Shown one piece after another: positions 37,867-45,176 of a stretch of 64,000 nucleotides of DNA; position 1 is the stretch's first letter, and every line of letters starts with the position of its first letter. The translations under genes and the position numbers were made by a program. The notes below the pieces were generated by a model, which was not told the DNA's origin, ran no database searches, and was given only the letters and a program-made list of their open reading frames with translations. Origin of the DNA: Microcaldota archaeon. GTDB lineage: Archaea; Micrarchaeota; Micrarchaeia; Micrarchaeales; CABMGC01. The stretch covers positions 231,972-295,971 of the forward strand of contig JAKASU010000001.1 of NCBI GenBank assembly GCA_021818925.1. Reading direction: 5' to 3'.

Positions 37867-40290
37867 TTGGAGGAAGCTGCACACGATACACACGCTACCA
37901 CGAGCGCTGGCGCTTCTCAGCGCAACCTTCTCAAGTTCGTCAGCGACAATTCCCTCTTGGTTTTCCTTCTTGCGGTAGTCATCATAGTGCTCGTCACCGT
38001 ATACTTCAGAATCCCGATGCTGTCCTTCTACGGCTTCTATGAGCCAGACGGCTACTTCCATTATTCCATCATAAGGCTCGCTGTCAACAACGGCTTCTCC
38101 ATACCGCAGATTGACCCGCTTAGCGGCTGGCCCCCGAACTGCAACAGCTTTGCAAGCAACGGCTGCGGGGTTCCGCAGGTTCCGCACCACGAGCCCTTCG
38201 GCCTCTACTGGGTCACGCTCATACCGTACTTCTTCCTACAGTTTGCCGGAGTTGGCTACTATGACATAATGCGCCTCATGCCCGTCCTGTTCGCAGTGCT
38301 GGAGGTCATTGGCGTCTACTTCCTTGCCAGGTACTGGAGCAGGAGCCGCTTCCTAGGGCTGCTCGCCATGCTCCTCGTTGCGCTGAACATGGGCAACGCC
38401 GCGCGCACAAGCGCGCTCATCTACCGCGGCGACAGCTTCGTGACCCTCTTCGCCATTGTAGCAATAATCGCCACGATTGCAGTATTCAGAGCCGAGAGCC
38501 GGAGGCGCAAGGTAGCGTACGCTGTGATTGCCGGGGCGCTGCTGAGCCTCTGCAATCTCGTGTGGAACGGGGGCCCGTTTGTCATAGCCATCTACTTCTT
38601 CGCAATCATGCTCATACTTATCCTGGGCTTCGCCTTCGAGAAGCGTAAGCTGGTCGGAGACACCGGCTACGTGCTGCTCTCGCTCATTGTCTGGTTTCTG
38701 CTAGTATATCTCTACAGGTCGCTGATGTGGATAGTCAGCCTGCAGACTTTCACAGGCTTCAACTTCTTCCTTCTTCTTGTGCCCACGGTCCTAGGCTGGC
38801 TCTTTGCGCTCTATGTGATGGACAAGATGCATGGGAAGCTGCCGCATATTGGTACGCCAGTCAGGAAGATCGCTTTGGGAGTAGGAATAGCGGTGGTGAT
38901 CTTCCTGCTTGTGTATATTCTGATACCAAGCTCCGTTAACGACATCTTTGTCACGTCCGGCTTCGACATAACCAGCGCCTTCGCCTCCACAATACAGGAG
39001 CAGCAGCCGCCCACGTACGCGTTCCTCTTTGCAAGCTTCAACTTCCAGAACTTCACCACGCCGATGAACATAATAATGGTGATAGATACCTTCTTCTCCG
39101 GCCTGCACATTTACTGGTGGATAGTGCTGCTCGCGCTGTTCGCCCCCTACTTCTTCATGCAGATCGATGATCCGGAAAGCGGGCTCCTTGGCGGCACCGC
39201 GAGGTGGCGCTTCGAGTTCAACGAGGCAACGCTCTTCCTTGTCTCCTACTTCGCGCTGACCGCATACCTCCAGATGAACGCGATAAGGTTCAACTCCCTC
39301 ATCTCCATACCCATGTCCATATTCAGCGCCTACACGATCTACTGGCTCATCGTCTTCCTGAAGAGGTACAGGTTTGCCTACTACGCCTCTTTCGTGCTCG
39401 TTGCGTTGCTCATAATCTTCGTGGTGCAGACGGATCTCGGCTATATAACCGGGCTGGCGCCCGCAGATCAGATCAACCCGGCGTTCATCCAGGCGCTCAT
39501 GTGGATGAAGAACAACACGCCGAGCAACAGCGTGGTGCTCACCCTGTGGCCCGACGGTTCTGTGGTTGAGGGCGTGGCGCAGCGGATCAGCGTCACCGAC
39601 AGCGTGGGCTCGCAGTACGCGTTCAAGGCTGATCCATTCGCGGCATGGCTCTACAACTCCAGCCCCGATCCCGGATTCCTGCTAGCCAACATAACGGGCA
39701 AGCCTGATTACTTGCTCGTTAGGCAGGCGTGGATGGTCGAGACCGGAGGCATATTCACCGAATCTGGCATAAACGTCAGTGCAGGAAATTACGGCTACAA
39801 CCCGTTCACAAGCCTGAACGAGCGCGTCAACAAGACTTCGCAACTGTACCAGTTCTTCGGCAGCGGGCTGGAGGAAGACACGGTGCTCACGAACACTTCG
39901 ACAGGACAGACAGTAGCCAGCTACCTGAAGTTCAGCCAGGGCATACAGCCTTTCGAGTACGTTGACTTCTACAACATTCTTACCGGAAACTGGTCCATAG
40001 TGAAGCAGACCGCGTTCAACGTGACCAACAACCAGACCTTCCTCATAAGCTACTCTCCGATACCCGCGCCCAACCTCTACGTCAACATCACCTCGGCGTA
40101 CATGCTCGGCCCTGCGCTCGCGGACAGCAACATGGTCAAGTTCCTCTTCCACTGCAACGCGCAGGCGTGCCTGTGGAACAACAACGTCGCCGGCCTCAGG
40201 CTGGTCTACATCAACCAGGACACCAAGATCTTCCAGATACTCTACAACGAGAGCAACGCTACCGTTGCTGCTGCAAACTTCCCGCGATAA
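37867..40290 (+). CDS. aglB: STT3/AglB-like oligosaccharyltransferase (divergent catalytic motif)
   Basis: ~13 TM; YEPDGYFHYSIIRLAVNNGFSIPQIDPLSGWPPN; VVLTLWPDGSVVEGVAQR. Probable TTG start at 37867. Confidence 0.8.
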   Translation: MEEAAHDTHATTSAGASQRNLLKFVSDNSLLVFLLAVVIIVLVTVYFRIPMLSFYGFYEPDGYFHYSIIRLAVNNGFSIPQIDPLSGWPPNCNSFASNGCGVPQVPHHEPFGLYWVTLIPYFFLQFAGVGYYDIMRLMPVLFAVLEVIGVYFLARYWSRSRFLGLLAMLLVALNMGNAARTSALIYRGDSFVTLFAIVAIIATIAVFRAESRRRKVAYAVIAGALLSLCNLVWNGGPFVIAIYFFAIMLILILGFAFEKRKLVGDTGYVLLSLIVWFLLVYLYRSLMWIVSLQTFTGFNFFLLLVPTVLGWLFALYVMDKMHGKLPHIGTPVRKIALGVGIAVVIFLLVYILIPSSVNDIFVTSGFDITSAFASTIQEQQPPTYAFLFASFNFQNFTTPMNIIMVIDTFFSGLHIYWWIVLLALFAPYFFMQIDDPESGLLGGTARWRFEFNEATLFLVSYFALTAYLQMNAIRFNSLISIPMSIFSAYTIYWLIVFLKRYRFAYYASFVLVALLIIFVVQTDLGYITGLAPADQINPAFIQALMWMKNNTPSNSVVLTLWPDGSVVEGVAQRISVTDSVGSQYAFKADPFAAWLYNSSPDPGFLLANITGKPDYLLVRQAWMVETGGIFTESGINVSAGNYGYNPFTSLNERVNKTSQLYQFFGSGLEEDTVLTNTSTGQTVASYLKFSQGIQPFEYVDFYNILTGNWSIVKQTAFNVTNNQTFLISYSPIPAPNLYVNITSAYMLGPALADSNMVKFLFHCNAQACLWNNNVAGLRLVYINQDTKIFQILYNESNATVAAANFPR

Positions 40291-40340
40291 GGTGCGAGGA
40301 GCATAGTCGAAACACACGAAGATATGGAAAGGTAAGCACA

Positions 40341-41054
40341 ATGATCGAAATCGAGACTCGTAAGTATGGTTTACTGAGGATCAAACAGATCTGGTACGCC
40401 CAGACACCGAGAGACGTAACGGGATGCGATATTGTCATGTACCATTACCCCGAGAATGAACCTACTGAAAAAGGCAGCTTCTTAGAACAGAGGAGTAAAA
40501 TTCAGTGCTTAGATTTGACTAAGCCCATAGAGCGCATATATCAGGAGTTTGACAGAAATACGCAAAAGGAGATAAGGAGGGCAAGAAAAGAAGCATTTAG
40601 AGTTTCTGTAAACGAGGATTACGCTGAATTCCTCACATTGCTAAACAAGTTCATAGGAGCTAAGAAGCTAAATGTGCCAAAGATAGCTTTTGATGATATC
40701 AAACACCAGACACATCTGTTAGTCAATATCTTTAAAGCGGATCAATTGCTAGCCTCGGACTTCGCAGGCCTCCAAGGAAGCTCGATTTTTTTGCTTTGGA
40801 TATGCAATAGTAAACCACTTGGAGAAAATAAAAAACTTGTTAGCATGGCTTCCAGACTTGCGCATTTTGAGGCAATGAAATGGGGGAAGGAGAATGGATA
40901 TAAAGAGTTTAGCGTAGGTGCTTTGACCTCCAATCTAAGCCCAAACAAACAGTTCAAAAAAGGATTTGGTGGATACGAAAAAGAAATCAAGACGTATATC
41001 AAGATTTACAATCCGATTCTTAAGCTGCTGAATATGGCTTTGAAAATCCTATAA
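40341..41054 (+). CDS. FemAB/GNAT-like acyltransferase
   Basis: IYQEFDRNTQKEIRRARKEAFRV...FLLWICNSKP...LAHFEAMKWGKENGYKEFSVGA...LSPNKQFKKGFGG. Confidence 0.6.
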   Translation: MIEIETRKYGLLRIKQIWYAQTPRDVTGCDIVMYHYPENEPTEKGSFLEQRSKIQCLDLTKPIERIYQEFDRNTQKEIRRARKEAFRVSVNEDYAEFLTLLNKFIGAKKLNVPKIAFDDIKHQTHLLVNIFKADQLLASDFAGLQGSSIFLLWICNSKPLGENKKLVSMASRLAHFEAMKWGKENGYKEFSVGALTSNLSPNKQFKKGFGGYEKEIKTYIKIYNPILKLLNMALKIL

Positions 41055-41115
41055 TTCGCGTGTTGAAAGCGTAGTTTGCATGATCCGCTCACTCTAACTG
41101 ACTGGAACAAAAAAA

Positions 41116-41205
41116 GAAAAAGGGAAGCAAAAACAAAAGGAACTCTTCCCTATCTACATCCTCTTGCCGCTAAGCGCGGTTCAGAGGAAGGTCAGGACGA
41201 AGCCC
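41116..41205 (-). repeat. 90-bp direct repeat, copy A: degenerate 3' fragment of the 42736-43104 membrane protein gene
   Basis: 88/90 identical by eye to 42698-42787; reverse frame reads GFVLTFL*TALSGKRM*. Confidence 0.9.
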
Positions 41206-41259
41206 GCATACAGAAAGCATTAAATACCCTTAGTTTTATATATGTATATCATTACAAAA

Positions 41260-41279
41260 AAGTGTAATAAAATACACTT
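41260..41279. promoter_or_regulatory. Inverted repeat upstream of the second abiE operon (candidate operator)
   Basis: AAGTGTA-ATAAAA-TACACTT, 15 nt upstream of the AbiEii ATG and downstream of TATA-like TTTATATATG. Confidence 0.5.
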
Positions 41280-41293
41280 ATAAAAATGAGGGA

Positions 41294-41968
41294 ATGGAGT
41301 TTAAGAACGCGCAGCAGCTGGAAAAGGCGAAGCTTGAAGACGCACTCATCAGCCTGCTGTACGGCAGGTACAACGGGCTCGTCTTCCACGGGGGCACAGC
41401 GATATGGCGATGCTACTCGGGGAACAGGTTCTCCCACGACATAGATTTCTACCTGCATGTGCCAGACAAGGACAGGGAGAGACTTTACAGGGAAATATCC
41501 GAGTTCCTAAGGGAATGCGGGTTTGCACTGAAGGAGAAAGGATACAGCAGGGATACAAACACAATGCACTTCCTTGTGGAATCGAACACGAAAATGAAGG
41601 TCGACATCAATCTTGGTCACAAGAAAGGCGTACCTGTCGAGTACGCGCGGGTGGACGGCAGCAAGATGCTGGTGCTGTCGCTGACCCCCGAGGAGCTGCT
41701 GAAGGAGAAGATCGGAGCCTATGAAAGCAAGATGCGCAACGAGGAGGGTTTCAGGCAGGCAGAGGTGCAGGACCTTTATGACATCTACCACCTGATAGCG
41801 CTGGCAAGCAAGAAGGATCCGGCTACCGTCCGAGCGCTTGGCGCGCTGGTCGAGAGCGTGGAGAAGAGCCCTCCGCCGAACGTGCGCAGTCTGGACCACC
41901 TGATACTAAGCGGAGTGACGCCCTCTTTGGAAGTGATGGTAAAGCGGATAAAGGAATGGATTGCATGA
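41294..41968 (+). CDS. abiEii: AbiEii-family nucleotidyltransferase toxin
   Basis: LVFHGGTAIWRCYSGNRFSHDIDFYL; LLKEKIGAYESKMRNEEGFRQAEVQDLYDIYHL. Confidence 0.85.
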   Translation: MEFKNAQQLEKAKLEDALISLLYGRYNGLVFHGGTAIWRCYSGNRFSHDIDFYLHVPDKDRERLYREISEFLRECGFALKEKGYSRDTNTMHFLVESNTKMKVDINLGHKKGVPVEYARVDGSKMLVLSLTPEELLKEKIGAYESKMRNEEGFRQAEVQDLYDIYHLIALASKKDPATVRALGALVESVEKSPPPNVRSLDHLILSGVTPSLEVMVKRIKEWIA

Positions 41969-42588
41969 ACGCCGGTAGGAAGATAATAGGAAAGTTTTCG
42001 CAGTACCCCGCCTTCACCTACAAGGAAGTAGAATTTTATACGGGAAGGAGCGTGCCGGACCTCGCTCGCGTTCTCTCTTACATGAAGAAGACTGGCAGGA
42101 TATACACGATCAGAAAAGGCGTTTACACCACAACAAAAGACAGTATGCTCTCCGGGTTTGCCTACACCCCATTTTACTACGGCATGCTCTCGGCGATGAC
42201 CATAAGGGGCCTGTGGACCCAGGAATCCAGGCCGGACATAATCACGATCAGGAAGGTAAGGAACTCCAGGAAGGCGGTGTTTGGGGACAGGACAGATGTT
42301 GTGTTCGTGCACCACATACCTGCAAGATATTTTTTCGGGTACGACATTGTGAAATACGGCAGGTTCATGCTTCCTGTTTCGGATGCGGAGAAGACGCTCA
42401 TCGACCTGTTCTACTACAGGGTTAGGCTGGCGGTGCAGAACTACGGAAACCTGCTTGCCGCGGTGCGCCAGAGAAAGCTGAAGGAATATTTGATGACGTA
42501 CGATGCCCACACGGTCTCTTCTGTAACAAATTTCGTTAAGAGATACAAGCGAGCCGCAGATTCTGGCAGGCTTACAAGCGAATACTGA
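41956..42588 (+). CDS. abiEi: AbiEi-family antitoxin/transcriptional regulator
   Basis: YMKKTGRIYTIRKGVYTT...YTPFYYGMLSAMTIRGLWTQ...VSDAEKTLIDLFYY. Confidence 0.78.
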   Translation: MDCMNAGRKIIGKFSQYPAFTYKEVEFYTGRSVPDLARVLSYMKKTGRIYTIRKGVYTTTKDSMLSGFAYTPFYYGMLSAMTIRGLWTQESRPDIITIRKVRNSRKAVFGDRTDVVFVHHIPARYFFGYDIVKYGRFMLPVSDAEKTLIDLFYYRVRLAVQNYGNLLAAVRQRKLKEYLMTYDAHTVSSVTNFVKRYKRAADSGRLTSEY

Positions 42589-42697
42589 TGCGGAAACAGG
42601 CCTGTGGCAGTCGCCAGGCTCCTGCAATTTTGCCATGCTCCTTGCCAATGTGCGCCGCCGCCCGCGCTGAAGGTAGGAAAACAAAAAAGAAAAAAAA

Positions 42698-42787
42698 GAA
42701 AAAGGGAAGCAAAAACAAAAGGAACTCTTCCCTGTCTACATCCTCTTGCCGCTAAGCGCGGTTCCGAGGAAGGTCAGGACGAAGCCC
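42698..42787 (-). repeat. 90-bp direct repeat, copy B (3' end and terminator of the 42736-43104 gene)
   Basis: See copy A at 41116-41205. Confidence 0.9.
42704..42732 (-). terminator. Hairpin + U-tract terminator
   Basis: Minus strand GGGAAG..CTTCCC followed by TTTTTCTTTTTTTTCTTTTTT. Confidence 0.55.
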
Positions 42788-43104
42788 AGGACGCTGGCCC
42801 ATAGCCACGTCTGGTTGCCCCAAGTAAGCGCCGATAGCGTGAGTCCAGCAACAGCAGCTGTCTCCAGGCCCATCAGGCTCATCTGAGGTCCGCTCCATCC
42901 CGTTATCTGTCCGAAGCTAGCGAAGAACAGCGCCACAGACGCGATCACCGCTGCGCCCACGAATATCGGGGCCCAGAAGGATCCGCTTCCTGCGAACACT
43001 CCTCCCGTAGCTGACCAGGATCCCGCGAACACAACTCCTAGGAAGACCAGGCTCCCTATGAGCTGCAGAACGAAGGCACCCCAGTTCTGTTGTGCTCTTG
43101 CCAT
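42736..43104 (-). CDS. Small ~4-TM membrane protein (paralog 1)
   Basis: MARAQQNWGAFVLQLIGSLVFLGVVFAGS...; paralogous to 43506-43889. Confidence 0.7.
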   Translation of the reverse strand: MARAQQNWGAFVLQLIGSLVFLGVVFAGSWSATGGVFAGSGSFWAPIFVGAAVIASVALFFASFGQITGWSGPQMSLMGLETAAVAGLTLSALTWGNQTWLWASVLGFVLTFLGTALSGKRM

Positions 43105-43471
43105 GCAATTCACTGCATTAAACTCGGTACCAAAATTTTTAAACCTATTCCAGGCATACGTCAATGGTTTGACAAGCGTCGAAGCCATCATTACAGGTGA
43201 CGATTCTTCATTCGTCCATTGTTGATTGGCTTCTGGCTGCTGCCTTTGACTTTCGGAACCTTCTTCTAAGCCACACCTGACCTGTGAGAGGAAGTTTGAC
43301 GGCCTATCGATGAAAACAGGCCGCTCCTCTCCTCCTCTGACGTAAAAGGCTGTTATTACTAGATTTGCACTCTTAAAATCTAGGTTAAACAGATACGAAT
43401 AAAATGCTTGATGCGCTTACGCACGGCAGTTTGCAGTTGCAACTACGCCTGCTGACAAAAAAAAGAAAAAA

Positions 43472-43499
43472 GGAAAGAGAAAACAAAAACGCTCTTCCC
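43472..43499 (-). terminator. Hairpin + U-tract terminator
   Basis: Minus strand GGGAAGAG..CTCTTTCC (one G-U) followed by TTTTTTCTTTTTTTT. Confidence 0.5.
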
Positions 43500-43505
43500 T
43501 TCTTC

Positions 43506-43889
43506 TTACACCTTCCTTCCGCTCATCGCAGCTCCAAGGAAGCTCAGTATGAAGCCGATCAGCGACATCCACAGGTACACGCCCTGTCCGCCAGACCACG
43601 ACCACGTCATAGCGATCAGTGCCAGCGCAGTTATCGCCGCATCGCCCATTCCAAGCACGCTAAGCCTTGGGCTCTGCATTCCGGAGATGTTTCCGAAGCT
43701 CGCGAAGAACATCGACACAGACCCGATCACTGCTATTCCTACGAATAGCGGCAGGAAGAAAGCTCCTGCTCCAGCGAAGGTCGCCGACGGCGAGCCGCTC
43801 AGTCCTCCTCCGAAAACTACGTATAGGAAGGCCAGGCTCCCTATCAGTTCCAGGATGAAGGCCGAGAAGTTCTGTTTGCTCTTTGCCAT
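43506..43889 (-). CDS. Small ~4-TM membrane protein (paralog 2)
   Basis: MAKSKQNFSAFILELIGSLAFLYVVFGGG...GFILSFLGAAMSGRKV. Confidence 0.7.
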   Translation of the reverse strand: MAKSKQNFSAFILELIGSLAFLYVVFGGGLSGSPSATFAGAGAFFLPLFVGIAVIGSVSMFFASFGNISGMQSPRLSVLGMGDAAITALALIAMTWSWSGGQGVYLWMSLIGFILSFLGAAMSGRKV

Positions 43890-44002
43890 TCCATCACTGA
43901 ATGAGACAGGTATGAGTAAGTTTTTAAACGTATGCACGGGATTAGACACGCGTTGTAGTGATTGCTTTTTAATTTTGTATGCGTGATGCTTACACTGGTC
44001 CT

Positions 44003-45127
44003 ATGCGCATCGCCTTCGCCTCTGACAGCGCCTACCCGTGGTTCAAGGGCGGGATAGAGAAGAGGAGGTACATAATAATGCGCAGGCTCGCGGAGGAGGG
44101 CCACCAGGTGCACTGCTTCACCATGCACAGGAAGGGCATGCCAGGCCACGCGTTCACCTACAGGGGCATAAGGTACCACTGCGTGGGCGAGGCGCTGGAC
44201 TGGAAGGGCATGTACAGGGGAGGCAGCAGGCGCAGGAGCATACGCATGCCGCTTATCTTCAGCATCAAGCTCTTCTTCAAGATACTGCCGTACAGGTTCG
44301 ACGTGCTAGACGCCGACTCCTTCCCGTTCCTGCACCTCATACCGCTCTTCCTGTACTCGAGGATACGCAACGTGAAGTTCGCTGTTACGTGGCACGAGGT
44401 CTGGGGCGCGGACTTCTGGAAGAGGTACCTGAGGGGCTTCGGCTTAATCGGCTACACAGTGGAGTGGCTCTGCTCAAGGATGGCTGACGTGCACATCGCA
44501 AACTCGAGCACGACAAAGCGGCTGCTCGAGAGCGTGCTCGGGGTCCGGCCCAGCAGGATACTCACCTTTCCGGTGGCGATAGACAGCGATGAGATCAGGA
44601 GGTTTGGCTCAGAGAAGAGGAGGAAGAAGGACCAGTTCATAGTGGTCAGCAGGCTTGTTGGCCACAAGCGCGTATGGCTCGCCATAGACGCGGTGGCGAA
44701 GACGAAGGCGAGGCTGCTGATAGTGGGCAACGGCCCTGACCTTGAGAAGCTTACGGAGCTGGCGGAAAAGAAGGCGCCAGGAAGGGTGGTGTTCAGGCAC
44801 GACCTTACCGACGCTCAGCTCTTTGCGTGCATAATGGAGTCGAGGGCTATGATCATGCCCTCCGAGCGGGAGGGGCTCTCGCTGGCAACCATAGAGGCGC
44901 TTGCGGTCGGGGTGCCGGTGGTTGTTGCCGATACCAGCTCGCTGCCTGTGGAGGTGAAGAGCATGTGCGTTGAGGCGAAGGAGAAGAGGCTGGGAGCGCT
45001 TCTCAACAAGATCCTCTTGGAAAGCGGGTCTTACACGGGCAGAGCCATGGCGCTGCGTTCCGAGGTGCTACGCGAGTTCTCCGGTGACAGCGCGGGAAAG
45101 GTGTACGCCAGGGTCGAGAAGGCATAG
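44003..45127 (+). CDS. Family 4 glycosyltransferase
   Basis: MRIAFASDSAYPWFKGGIEKRRYIIMRRLAEEGHQVHCF; FIVVSRLVGHKRVWLAIDAV; MIMPSEREGLSLATIEALAVGVPVV. Confidence 0.92.
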   Translation: MRIAFASDSAYPWFKGGIEKRRYIIMRRLAEEGHQVHCFTMHRKGMPGHAFTYRGIRYHCVGEALDWKGMYRGGSRRRSIRMPLIFSIKLFFKILPYRFDVLDADSFPFLHLIPLFLYSRIRNVKFAVTWHEVWGADFWKRYLRGFGLIGYTVEWLCSRMADVHIANSSTTKRLLESVLGVRPSRILTFPVAIDSDEIRRFGSEKRRKKDQFIVVSRLVGHKRVWLAIDAVAKTKARLLIVGNGPDLEKLTELAEKKAPGRVVFRHDLTDAQLFACIMESRAMIMPSEREGLSLATIEALAVGVPVVVADTSSLPVEVKSMCVEAKEKRLGALLNKILLESGSYTGRAMALRSEVLREFSGDSAGKVYARVEKA

Positions 45128-45176
45128 GCGTCTGCTCACTTATTTATAACTTATATATGACTAATAATAGAGTTTA

